This document shows, in pieces, positions 34,548 through 44,899 of a stretch of 64,000 nucleotides of DNA. Every line of letters begins with the position of its first letter. Within the stretch, counting starts at the first letter, position 1. Both the position numbers and the translations under genes were made by a program. The notes beneath the pieces are model-generated. The model made no database searches. It saw nothing but the letters and a program-made list of their open reading frames with translations, and had not been told where the DNA came from. Source of the stretch: Alcanivorax sp. REN37 (lineage in GTDB: Bacteria; Pseudomonadota; Gammaproteobacteria; Pseudomonadales; Alcanivoracaceae); NCBI RefSeq assembly GCF_041102775.1, contig NZ_JBGCUO010000001.1, forward strand, positions 1 to 64,000. The letters run 5' to 3'.

Positions 34548-36884
34548 TCAAGGCGAGACGACGTTGACCACGCCCTGCGTCACTCGGCCGGCACTGGCAA
34601 TGCGGGCCACCAGCACCCCGCTATCGCCGCGACCGGTGGCGGTCAGGGTGAAGTCACACACATGCGGTTCCGTAGTACGGGGCACAATGCAGACGGCCGG
34701 CGACGCGACATGGGTTGCCGGCAGTTCCAGCTCCACCTTGCTGCCCGCCACCGGCGCATTGCCATTCAAATCCGCCACCAGCACGCGGATGCGACCGCTG
34801 TAGTCCGCCCCAATCTGCGTCAGCGGCCGGAATCCGGTCAGCACCGCATCCCCCCACCCGCGCGGTGCGCCGCCGGAGCGGCTGTGCCAGCGCAGTTCAT
34901 CAAGGGTTTCGTCAGCCGGCAGCACATGCAGCTGGCTGGCATCGGTGGACAACACCAGCGTCTGGCGTTGCTGCACGGGCGTCAGCTCAGCGCAGTGGCC
35001 GGCCTGCTCAGCAGCGGCGGAGCACGCTACGCCCCGGAACATTCGCTCACCGGATGCGGAGCCAGCGGCTGCGTCCGCCAGCGGGAAGAAGGCCTCACCA
35101 AGATCGTAAAGACCATTGTTGTCGGCATCGCGGAAACTGTCTTCGCCCACCGTCCAAGCGTGCACGCTGCTGCGTCCGTAACGCTGATGACGGCCGCTGG
35201 TATCCGCGCTGTTGCCGCCCGCCAGCACCGCACTGCTACCATCACTGATCCACTCGACAGCGCATAGCCCACCTTGGGTCACGCATTGTTCGGCGATGTC
35301 GCCCAAGTCAGTGCTGAAGTTCACCAAAGTGCCATCCGGCACCGGATGCTGGTTGCGGTCTGCCACCCGCACCGACACACCGACCGGCACCCCAGCATGG
35401 TCGCCGGCGGCAGGGTTGAGGGTATCCAGGCGCAGATGGAAGCCGGCCTGGCTGGCCACGCCGGTGCCAATGCGGACCTGCCCCACGCCGACCACGTCGG
35501 TGTCGGCCACCTGCGCAGCAACAACACCCACGCCAGGCATGCTGCCGCTGCTCAGGGTGACTCGCGCGTCGCCCTGCTGGTCTGTAATCACCCGCGCAGC
35601 GCTGACCAGGGCAGTGCCTGCTGCGGAAATCTCCGGCAACGAAAACTGCACCGGCACACCCGTCACCGCCATACCGTCAGCATCCAACGCCCGGAAAACC
35701 AGCGTAGACGCGTCACGGGTTTGGGCTGCGCCGCGCACACCGATATGACGCGGCTGAGCACCAACGAACGTCAGCGCAGTCACTTCGTTCTGGCGGATCG
35801 CCATCAGGTCACTGCTGGCCGACAACCGCTGACGGCCCACTTGGGTGGTGACAGTGATCGCATCTTCCAGACAGCCCGCCGCCGGCCGGTACTCGGCCAC
35901 AGCAACGCCGGCAGCGGCGTTAACGCGCGCTGACAAGGTCGCAGCGCCGGCACGCTGGCAAAGGGAATTGAACCGCAGGGTGGCATTACCGCTCCAGGGT
36001 GTCCCGGTCGCGCTATCCAGTAGGCGTGTGGTGACGGTTACCGGGCGGCCAATCTGCAACGCCGAATCGTCCAACTCCGGCGTTGTCAGCACCAGCGCGG
36101 CGGCAGACGCTGCGTCGTAGCCCATTGGGCTGGAGGCTGGTGCCATCCGCAGGGACGTGGTGCCCGCCGACAGTGGCGCTAAGAAGTGGGCTTCGGCGAC
36201 TTGCTTCTGATGGCTTTCATTGCCGTACACGAAGGTGGCGACGACGCTGCCGGCGCTGCGCAGCGCCATTTCCACCACTGCACGGCCGTCATCGTCGGTC
36301 ACGCTGCTGGCATCGCTGGGCAGGAAGTCCGCAGCGTCCGACTGGAACATGACCACTTCACTCACCACCGGCTGCCCGGCGCGGCTTAGCGTCGCCACCG
36401 CAGTCGCTTCGGCCGCCGCCGGCGGCTCGGTCGCACTGATAAGATTGCCCTGCGCGTCGAGCAGCTCCAGGGTCAGCGACATGCCGGCGCCGGAATCCGG
36501 ATCATCGGGGTTGGTGGAAATGTCTTCTTCGGCGATGCGATCGCCGCACACCACTCGGACCGGCTCACCAACCCGCTTCACCGCCACCTGCGGCGCGAAA
36601 TTGGCGGCAAACAGGCATGGCTTGGAACCCGCAGCGACGGTCAGACTCAGCGAGACCCGCTTACCGTCCTGCACCTGGCTTGCAAAAGCACGCCGCCCGT
36701 CCGTTGTGAACACCAGCTGTTCAGCCGGGCTGTGCTGGTAGACGGTGACTTCATCACCGGGTTCCAAGCCCGCCACATCGACCTTGAAGCTACCCAGCTG
36801 GATACCCCCATCAGCGGAGTTGCTACCGCTGCCACAGGCCACCAACAGTGTGGCCAGCGCCACCACTCCAGCGATGCGCTTCAT
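34548..36884 (-). CDS. Large surface lipoprotein with bacterial Ig-like (Big_1-type) regions
   Basis: A 778-residue lipoprotein with signal MKRIAGVVALATLLVAC and a cysteine acylation site at residue 17. An N-terminal domain (to about residue 130) ends with VRVVCGDRIAEED, followed by several beta-sandwich regions of the Big_1/invasin type, such as GQPVTVTTRLLDSATG-like and VPVGVSVRVADRNQHPVPDG. Cysteine pairs in the last third suggest disulphides. It shares its N-terminal layout with the lipoprotein at 40922 and, like it, follows a beta-barrel gene by about 33 bp. Function unknown; adhesion or a barrel-dependent surface role is possible. ATG at 36884 has GGGAAGGGAAT upstream. Confidence 0.82.
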   Translation of the reverse strand: MKRIAGVVALATLLVACGSGSNSADGGIQLGSFKVDVAGLEPGDEVTVYQHSPAEQLVFTTDGRRAFASQVQDGKRVSLSLTVAAGSKPCLFAANFAPQVAVKRVGEPVRVVCGDRIAEEDISTNPDDPDSGAGMSLTLELLDAQGNLISATEPPAAAEATAVATLSRAGQPVVSEVVMFQSDAADFLPSDASSVTDDDGRAVVEMALRSAGSVVATFVYGNESHQKQVAEAHFLAPLSAGTTSLRMAPASSPMGYDAASAAALVLTTPELDDSALQIGRPVTVTTRLLDSATGTPWSGNATLRFNSLCQRAGAATLSARVNAAAGVAVAEYRPAAGCLEDAITVTTQVGRQRLSASSDLMAIRQNEVTALTFVGAQPRHIGVRGAAQTRDASTLVFRALDADGMAVTGVPVQFSLPEISAAGTALVSAARVITDQQGDARVTLSSGSMPGVGVVAAQVADTDVVGVGQVRIGTGVASQAGFHLRLDTLNPAAGDHAGVPVGVSVRVADRNQHPVPDGTLVNFSTDLGDIAEQCVTQGGLCAVEWISDGSSAVLAGGNSADTSGRHQRYGRSSVHAWTVGEDSFRDADNNGLYDLGEAFFPLADAAAGSASGERMFRGVACSAAAEQAGHCAELTPVQQRQTLVLSTDASQLHVLPADETLDELRWHSRSGGAPRGWGDAVLTGFRPLTQIGADYSGRIRVLVADLNGNAPVAGSKVELELPATHVASPAVCIVPRTTEPHVCDFTLTATGRGDSGVLVARIASAGRVTQGVVNVVSP

Positions 36885-36917
36885 ATTCCCTTCCCCCAAC
36901 CCGGTTTGATGCGGGCG

Positions 36918-37448
36918 TCAGAACCGCCAGAACACCCCGGCGGATGTACCATCCAGCCTCAGGTTGCCCTTGTGATAGAGATGCATGTATTCGAGGCTGA
37001 CACCGAGCCTCGCCCCGAGGCTGACATCGATGCCGGCGCCGTAGGAAAAGTCGTTCACCGAATCACGGTAGGTGTGACCATTAGTGCGGTATTGCTCCCG
37101 CACATAGGTGTAGCCCACTGAAAGATAAGGACGAACCGGGCCCACTGAATAGCCGGCGCGCAGGAAGTAGGACGCGATCAGGTCGTGCTGGAAACGATCT
37201 TTGCCACGCTCTTCAGCATCCAGCGTGCGCCCAAGCCGCAACTCGCCTTCGAAGTACTCGCCCAGCCCGCCCACCACAGCCAACGACACCTCTCCGGTCT
37301 CGAAGCGGTCCTTGCCGAAGAAGCGGTCGTATTGCTCGAAGTTGCCGTAACGGACAGCCACGTAGCCTTCCGGCTCTGCCGCAACAGCCGCCGAGGAGCA
37401 CAGCAACGAAACGCCGGCCACCGCAGCCGCCAGACATATTTTTTTCAT
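36918..37448 (-). CDS. Small outer-membrane beta-barrel protein
   Basis: A 176-residue protein with a signal peptide (MKKICLAAAVAGVSLLCSSAAVAAE) and alternating amphipathic strands ending in VFWRF, consistent with an eight-stranded OmpA/OmpW-like barrel (PF13505 type). Motifs such as GYTYVREQY and GAGIDVSLGARLGVSLEY fit paired strands with short turns. It is followed 33 bp later by the large lipoprotein gene, and preceded by a small exported protein gene 27 bp upstream, so the three probably form one operon. Confidence 0.82.
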   Translation of the reverse strand: MKKICLAAAVAGVSLLCSSAAVAAEPEGYVAVRYGNFEQYDRFFGKDRFETGEVSLAVVGGLGEYFEGELRLGRTLDAEERGKDRFQHDLIASYFLRAGYSVGPVRPYLSVGYTYVREQYRTNGHTYRDSVNDFSYGAGIDVSLGARLGVSLEYMHLYHKGNLRLDGTSAGVFWRF

Positions 37449-37475
37449 GGATTGATCCCCGATCCGGACGAGTAG

Positions 37476-37826
37476 TTATTGTTCCGAGGCCAACGAACGC
37501 TTGGCGGCCTGGCGCTGCTGGTGCTGCTCCGGGGTGCAACCGAGGCAGCGCAGGAAGGTGGCACGGGCAGGCGCCCGCACTAGGGTGTCACCGGCTTCGG
37601 CGACGTTGCCGCCCAAAGCGCTGAATGGCAGCGAGACTGCAAATGCCGCGACGCCCAGCGCCGTAACCGCCAGCAGCACCGGCCGGGCAATAAGAATATC
37701 GCCTGCCACTGCAAACTCCCCGGGCCGATCATCGACATACAGGCTGCTGGCCTGTGCCACCGGCATGCTGCCCAGCAGACACGCCGCCACCAGACCCGCC
37801 GCAACGGAGCGTTTGAAACGTGACAT
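37476..37826 (-). CDS. Small exported protein, hypothetical
   Basis: A 116-residue protein of unknown function. It has a signal peptide (FKRSVAAGLVAACLLGSMPVAQAS), a second hydrophobic segment (LLAVTALGVAAFAVSLPFSALGG, about residues 51-73) and a charged tail with FLRCLGCTPEQHQQRQ, whose two cysteines may pair or bind a ligand. ATG at 37826 is chosen over an upstream start because AGAGGGGAAG precedes it. Probably the first gene of the operon with the barrel and lipoprotein genes. The 165 bp upstream toward mutM shows no further gene. Confidence 0.7.
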   Translation of the reverse strand: MSRFKRSVAAGLVAACLLGSMPVAQASSLYVDDRPGEFAVAGDILIARPVLLAVTALGVAAFAVSLPFSALGGNVAEAGDTLVRAPARATFLRCLGCTPEQHQQRQAAKRSLASEQ

Positions 37827-37991
37827 GGCTTCCCCTCTCGACTTGAAGTGCGCGTACTTTGGGCACCGCTCCACCCCCCGATGGGTGTGCTAAGCGCGCT
37901 TATTTTAGGCAATTGGGGGTAAATCTACACCGTGAGTATGACCCCGGCAACCTCCCTTTCTCATACGTTCTACTGATTCACACTTTGATAC

Positions 37992-38801
37992 TCAACGCTG
38001 ACAGCGGCCGCAGTAAACGGTGCTGCGTTGGCCATGGCGGGTGACCGTCAACGGCGCGCCGCACTGCACGCAGGGCTCACCGCCGCGACCGTAGACATTC
38101 AGTTCCTGCTGGAAGTAACCGGGCTTGCCATCGGCGCGGCTGAAGTCACGCAACGTAGTGCCGCCAGCGGCGATAGCGTCGGCCAATACCTTACGGATGG
38201 CAGCTACCAACACCGCCAACCGCGCTGCACTGATGCGCCCGGCCGGCCGCGACGGATGAATGCCGGCCAGGAACAGGCTTTCTTGTGCGTAGATATTGCC
38301 GACGCCGACCACCACATGATTATCCATAATCAGCGTTTTGATCGCTTGCTTGCGACCTCGAGCCTTGGCGGCCAAGTAATCAGCGTCGAACGCGGCATCA
38401 AGTGGCTCGGGACCAAGTACGTCCAGCAGCGGATGGCGGTCCGGCGTCGGGTTCCACAGCAACGCACCGAAACGGCGCGGATCGGTATAGCGCAGCAGCC
38501 CGCCCTGCATCAGCTCCAGATCCAGATGGTCGTGCTTGCCGGGCGTGGCCGGCTCCGCCACATGGCGCACCGAGCCGGACATGCCGAGGTGCATCAGCAG
38601 TTGTCCGTCCGGCACATCTAACAGCAGGTATTTGGCGCGCCGGCGCACCGCCAGCACCGGCACGTCGGCCAACGTCAGCAGCTCCGGTGACACCGGCCAG
38701 CGCAAGCGCGGCTCACGTACCACGATGCGGCGCAGCCGCTGGCCTTCAAGGAACGGGCGGATACCCTGGCGGGTGGTTTCTACTTCGGGCAACTCCGGCA
38801 T
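37992..38801 (-). CDS. mutM: Formamidopyrimidine-DNA glycosylase
   Basis: A 269-residue base-excision repair enzyme that removes 8-oxoguanine and other oxidised purines. The mature N-terminus PELPEVET carries the catalytic proline and glutamate, which fixes the start at 38801 although the frame extends to 38876. The lysine segment GMSGSV and the C-terminal zinc finger ([21 protein letters not shown]) are intact. The gene is divergent from the hydantoinase subunit at 38898. Confidence 0.97.
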   Translation of the reverse strand: MPELPEVETTRQGIRPFLEGQRLRRIVVREPRLRWPVSPELLTLADVPVLAVRRRAKYLLLDVPDGQLLMHLGMSGSVRHVAEPATPGKHDHLDLELMQGGLLRYTDPRRFGALLWNPTPDRHPLLDVLGPEPLDAAFDADYLAAKARGRKQAIKTLIMDNHVVVGVGNIYAQESLFLAGIHPSRPAGRISAARLAVLVAAIRKVLADAIAAGGTTLRDFSRADGKPGYFQQELNVYGRGGEPCVQCGAPLTVTRHGQRSTVYCGRCQR

Positions 38802-38897
38802 CACGGCCTCCTGCATCAGAGCCGGCATGATAACGCCTTCCATTGCCAGCAGCGCCACGTACCATGAAGCGCCCACTCTTGTTCAGCAGGAAGCTCC

Positions 38898-40883
<1,986 letters not shown>

Positions 40884-40890
40884 CAACCTT

Positions 40891-40915
40891 GGCGGGCAAC
40901 TAAATGCTGCCCGCC
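40891..40915. terminator. Hairpin between convergent hydantoinase and lipoprotein genes
   Basis: Perfect 8-bp stem (GGCGGGCA with TGCCCGCC, loop ACTAAATGC) filling the 38-bp gap. No T-tract on either strand, so efficiency is uncertain. Confidence 0.5.
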
Positions 40916-40921
40916 GCAGCA

Positions 40922-42037
40922 TCATTTACAGAGGTAATCGAGCGCCTGTTCGGTGCCGCCGAACGACACCGTCAGCGTATCAGCACCAGGATCCAAGCAG
41001 CTCAACACTACTCGTGCACTCACGCCAAGGTTATCGGTGAGATCACTGCTGAGCCGACCCGCAGCGCGGTTCTCACCAATGGTTTCGGTGCGATCGTCTT
41101 CATCAGCCTTGTCTTTGCCGGTGGGCACCGGCGGCGATAGGGCGGCGATATCAAACAGCACCGCATAACGCACCATGCGATCCACCACTGGCTGGCCGCC
41201 CACCGTCAGACGTGCCCAAACCTGCGCATCTTGCCCCACCGGAATGCCGTTGTCGGCGTTGCCATAACCGGGGTTGTCATTGGCGTCCCGCAGTTCCAAC
41301 GCCAGCTCAACGCGGTCATGCCAGTACAGCACCGGGTGGCTGAGCGTGACACCGGCCGCGGCAAATTGCAGCACATCCTCGCCGGCATCCTCGCGCGTCA
41401 GCACCCGGAAGCATACTTCGCCATTAGCATCGGTGCGGGTGCTGCCGTCGGCACCAATCGGCTGGTCAACAGTGCACTCCGCCAGCTGCAGACCGCCCTT
41501 TTTAGCGGTCAGTGATACCGATTGATGGGCCCAGGGCTGGCCGTTCTCGAGGAAGCTCACCTGACCGGTGACGTCCACCAGCGGTGATATCGGACTGCCA
41601 GCAACCCCGATCAGGTTGCCCGCGCTATCCTGCAACGGTGCCAGCGAGACCGTCAGTCCATCCTGCTGCACTTCTGCTGCGCGGTCGCTGCAGCGCACCT
41701 GCATCAGTTCTGACGGGTCGGTGCTGCCGCGCTGACTGGCGTCCACATCTTCAAACACGCAGCGGAACGGCGCGGCGACCCGCAGCGCTACCGAGAACGG
41801 CTGGCCGTGGCGCAGCGGGTCAGGAAATGCATAGGTGCCATTGCTGGTGATGGACAAGGTGTCGACTTGGCTGTCGACCTCGATGTCGGCAAACATCAAC
41901 GTCTGGCCATCCAGGCCCTGCACGCTGATACGCGGCGCCACGGTCGGCTGGCGCTCGCCACTGGACGAGGAGGAGCCGCCGCAACCCGACAGCAACAACG
42001 GCACAGCCAGCAAGCCGGCCACAACAGAGATTTTCAT
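40922..42037 (-). CDS. Surface lipoprotein with Ig-like region, paralogue of the 34.5-kb lipoprotein
   Basis: A 371-residue lipoprotein: signal MKISVVAGLLAVPLLLSGC, then a serine-rich linker (GGSSSSSG). Its N-terminal domain (ISVQGLDGQTLMFADIEVDS to MQVRCSDRAAEVQ) has the same order of features as the larger lipoprotein, including a NGTYAF strand, a cysteine before the linker and VRCSDRAAE versus VVCGDRIAEE. A Big_1-like domain follows (VTGQVSFLENGQPWAHQSVSLTA in part), with cysteines near the end. ATG at 42037 is preferred because AAAGGA lies 8 nt upstream. It follows a barrel gene by 32 bp. Function unknown. Confidence 0.8.
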   Translation of the reverse strand: MKISVVAGLLAVPLLLSGCGGSSSSSGERQPTVAPRISVQGLDGQTLMFADIEVDSQVDTLSITSNGTYAFPDPLRHGQPFSVALRVAAPFRCVFEDVDASQRGSTDPSELMQVRCSDRAAEVQQDGLTVSLAPLQDSAGNLIGVAGSPISPLVDVTGQVSFLENGQPWAHQSVSLTAKKGGLQLAECTVDQPIGADGSTRTDANGEVCFRVLTREDAGEDVLQFAAAGVTLSHPVLYWHDRVELALELRDANDNPGYGNADNGIPVGQDAQVWARLTVGGQPVVDRMVRYAVLFDIAALSPPVPTGKDKADEDDRTETIGENRAAGRLSSDLTDNLGVSARVVLSCLDPGADTLTVSFGGTEQALDYLCK

Positions 42038-42069
42038 GGCGTTCATCCTTTTACGTGACGCGGTCCTAA

Positions 42070-42687
42070 TCAAAAGCGGTAGCTGACGCCCAGAGCAAAT
42101 TGGGTTTCGGTGGGCTTGATGGAGATCGCGCCGTGGTCGTAATCCTTCTTGCCATAGAAGGTCTTGTTCCATTCGGCGCGGAAATCCACGTTGTGGGAGA
42201 TCGGCAGCAGCACACCAACTCCGGCGCGCAGACCATCGTGGTCGCGCTCTTCGTTCCAGCTGTACCCGGGGCCTTTATCTTCTGCCTTGAAGCTGGCTCG
42301 TTGCCAGCCGGCGCGTACGAACAAAGCGGAATCGCCCACCGAGTTCATGCCGGCGAGGAAACCAACACCGTAACTTTCCTGAATACGGTATGCGGTGGTG
42401 CCGACACCGCGCAGCTCGGCTTCCGCATTGCCCATGCCGCCATTGATTTCCAATGCCAAGAAACCATTGGCACCACGGCGACCAATCCCGGCAAACAAGG
42501 TGCCGTTGACACCTTCACCGTGAAGGCCATCAAAGGTGTTGCCGTATTGGCGATCGGTAATTTTGATGCCGGTGTCGGCCCAACCGACCTGGGCACCGAG
42601 GTAGGCACCTTCACGGGCGTGGGCAGTGCCGGCTAGGGATACCGCAAGGACGGCGGTGCCAAGACACAGCGGCAGTTTGTTGATCAT
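42070..42687 (-). CDS. Outer-membrane beta-barrel protein
   Basis: A 205-residue protein with signal peptide (MINKLPLCLGTAVLAVSLAGTAHA) and alternating strands ending in ALGVSYRF, typical of OmpA/OmpW-like eight-stranded barrels. The repeated strand-turn pattern (GAYLGAQVGWADTGIK; GFLALEINGGMG; GVGFLAGMNSVGDSALFVRAGW in part) supports this. It is followed by the smaller lipoprotein gene, giving the same two-gene order as at 36918/34548. The two barrels are only distantly alike. Confidence 0.82.
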   Translation of the reverse strand: MINKLPLCLGTAVLAVSLAGTAHAREGAYLGAQVGWADTGIKITDRQYGNTFDGLHGEGVNGTLFAGIGRRGANGFLALEINGGMGNAEAELRGVGTTAYRIQESYGVGFLAGMNSVGDSALFVRAGWQRASFKAEDKGPGYSWNEERDHDGLRAGVGVLLPISHNVDFRAEWNKTFYGKKDYDHGAISIKPTETQFALGVSYRF

Positions 42688-42744
42688 AGGACGCTCCTGT
42701 TTTTTATTTCCAAATCATCCAGTCCGCCTTCCCGGCGTCCGTGG

Positions 42745-42778
42745 CAAAAAAATGCCGGCCCCCCAACAGGCGCCGGCA
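42745..42778 (-). terminator. Terminator of the Tad locus
   Basis: A 7-bp stem (TGCCGGC with GCCGGCA around about 12 bases) followed on the minus strand by a run of seven T residues. It lies just after the last TadG-like gene and before the barrel gene. Confidence 0.75.
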
Positions 42779-42783
42779 AGACT

Positions 42784-44754
42784 TCAGCAACTTTCCAGAC
42801 TGCATCCTTCCATCAGCAGCATGGCCGGCTGCGAGGCGGCAATCACATTGATCTTGGCATTGCCCAACTGAATGCCCAGCGACTCCAGCACCGGTCCGAG
42901 CACATACACCGACAGCACTTCAAGAATCGGTGACAGCACCGCGTTGAGGCCGTCGACCAGGATATTGAGCAGTGCCTTCAGCTCGATCCCCACCAACTGA
43001 GCCGAGCGCACATCAAGACCGTCCAACAGCGCTTTCAAAGTACCGGCCAATATCTTTCCGGAGTCGCCCGTCAGGTGGCACTCAATGGTCTGGTTGCCCT
43101 GCACCGTACAGCTGCCGCCGCTGCCGACCATCTGGCTCAGGTCGCCGTCTAAGCCAACCCCTTCGATGGTCAGCTTGGTGCTGAACATCTGCTCGGTTTC
43201 CACCGGATTACTGGCGATCTGCACTTTCACGAGGTTCAGCTCGATCTTGCCGCTTTCAGACTGGTCCGGTACGCACCAGCCCCAGTTGTTGAGCAGGCAG
43301 CCCCAAGGTTTATTGCCGCCGGAGCGGTGGTTATAGGTGTAGTCAAACCAGCAGGTACGGATGCCGCACAGCGAATAGGGTTTGCGGAAATCCGGTACGT
43401 CGAGGCCGACCCGAGCAAGAATGCCGTCGTTGAAAGTGCTGAGCGCCAGCACCCCGCGCTGCACCTCGTATTGCAGGTCGACCAAGTTGTCATTGCCCTG
43501 CGCACAGGAGGCACCGATGAAGCGCGCGCGGGCATAGCCGGTAGACAGCTCCAGCGGAACTTCCAAGATAATTTTTACGGGTGTATTGGGCACCAGATCG
43601 AGCTTCAGGCTGACCTTCACCTTGATGTCAGACGCCGTGGCAGTACCGATCCAGCTGTCATCGTCCAGCGCCATCCGCGCCGGAGCGACCACTACCGCCG
43701 GGGCCTCATCGATGGCCACCTGCAGCCCCAGTGACAGAATGTTGTACTCGCTGGGAATACCCAGCAGCTTGGCCACATCAACGCCGAGGTTGATGTCCTG
43801 CAGTTGCTTGGCCCCCAGGTTGAGGATCACCGAGCTGAGCACCGACAGTACCGGCAACTTGGCCCCTGACTGGATCGCCCCCTCCCCCACAATATTGATC
43901 ACATCGCCCAGCTTCAGGCTGGTGTCGATGCCCAGATACGGCAGCGCCTTGTCCACCGAATCCAGCACATGCAGCCCATCCACCAAAGACGACACGCCCT
44001 TGAGGGCACCGAGCAGCACGTGGGCCGGAATATCGGTTTCCAGCAGCGCACCGAGGCCGAGCAGACCGCCCGGCAAGTCAAGGCCGCCCAAGTGCAGGAT
44101 GCTGCGCAGCAGGTCGTCAAGATCCACCAGCGTGTTCTGCAGGTCGTCAAACGACACCGAGTCCAGCCGCACATCGGTGCCGAGGATGCCGTTGAAGATC
44201 AGCCCCAGCAGGTTGTCCTTGCCGCCCGGCAGCGACAGCGTGGAGCCGGCTGGGTAGAACGTGGCATACATTTCCTTGCGCACTGTGGCACTGGCAGTAA
44301 CCGAGTCCATGGCAAATGCCAACAGCCCGGTGATTGGCCGCTCTAGCACTACCGAAGTACCGTTGCTGCTGCGCGCGCGACCGACGGCAGACAGCACCTG
44401 GTACCGGTTGTCCTGCGCTTCCACCAGCACTCGGTCGGCACTGCGTACCACCACATCATTGATGGACGCTAGCTCCGGCTTGCCCAGATACAGCTGCTTC
44501 AAGCGCTGGCGCACCAGCCCAGTGGGCAGTGACGCGGCGCTGTCGGACAGCTCTTGGTGGATGCCGTAGCAGGTCTGTGAGTCATTGCTGAGGTCGGTGG
44601 CCAGCGCATTGGCCATCGACTGCAATTGGCGTTGGAGTTGGTACACACGGGCGCCATCGATGATCAGCGCGGCGAACAAAAACATGGTCGTCAGCATGAT
44701 GGTCCACACAATGGCGGACCCACGCTGCTGGCGTATGGCTAGAAACTGGCGCAT
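42784..44754 (-). CDS. tadG: TadG-like pilus assembly protein (copy 1, distal)
   Basis: A 656-residue protein with an N-terminal membrane segment in the TadE/G style (QRGSAIVWTIMLTTMFLFAALIIDGARVYQLQRQLQSMANALATD). The remainder is predicted periplasmic, long, and rich in leucine/glycine strands with repeats of the form LLGLGALL and LVDGLHVLDS. It ends with MEGCSLESC, a cysteine motif shared with the next gene upstream. The two genes are tandem paralogues. TadG proteins are needed for Flp pilus assembly; two large ones in series are unusual. The symbol is by position and N-terminal resemblance. Confidence 0.75.
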   Translation of the reverse strand: MRQFLAIRQQRGSAIVWTIMLTTMFLFAALIIDGARVYQLQRQLQSMANALATDLSNDSQTCYGIHQELSDSAASLPTGLVRQRLKQLYLGKPELASINDVVVRSADRVLVEAQDNRYQVLSAVGRARSSNGTSVVLERPITGLLAFAMDSVTASATVRKEMYATFYPAGSTLSLPGGKDNLLGLIFNGILGTDVRLDSVSFDDLQNTLVDLDDLLRSILHLGGLDLPGGLLGLGALLETDIPAHVLLGALKGVSSLVDGLHVLDSVDKALPYLGIDTSLKLGDVINIVGEGAIQSGAKLPVLSVLSSVILNLGAKQLQDINLGVDVAKLLGIPSEYNILSLGLQVAIDEAPAVVVAPARMALDDDSWIGTATASDIKVKVSLKLDLVPNTPVKIILEVPLELSTGYARARFIGASCAQGNDNLVDLQYEVQRGVLALSTFNDGILARVGLDVPDFRKPYSLCGIRTCWFDYTYNHRSGGNKPWGCLLNNWGWCVPDQSESGKIELNLVKVQIASNPVETEQMFSTKLTIEGVGLDGDLSQMVGSGGSCTVQGNQTIECHLTGDSGKILAGTLKALLDGLDVRSAQLVGIELKALLNILVDGLNAVLSPILEVLSVYVLGPVLESLGIQLGNAKINVIAASQPAMLLMEGCSLESC

Positions 44755-44899
44755 GGAACAGTGCCCCGACTGCTATCAATCAAACCCTGCCGCCACACTG
44801 GCGACGCCTCCCCATCGGCGGCACCGCTCCCACTGCGGTACTCACCGACCCACCCTGCATCCTGCGGGTGACGTCTCCCGACGCCACCGATTCCTGCGG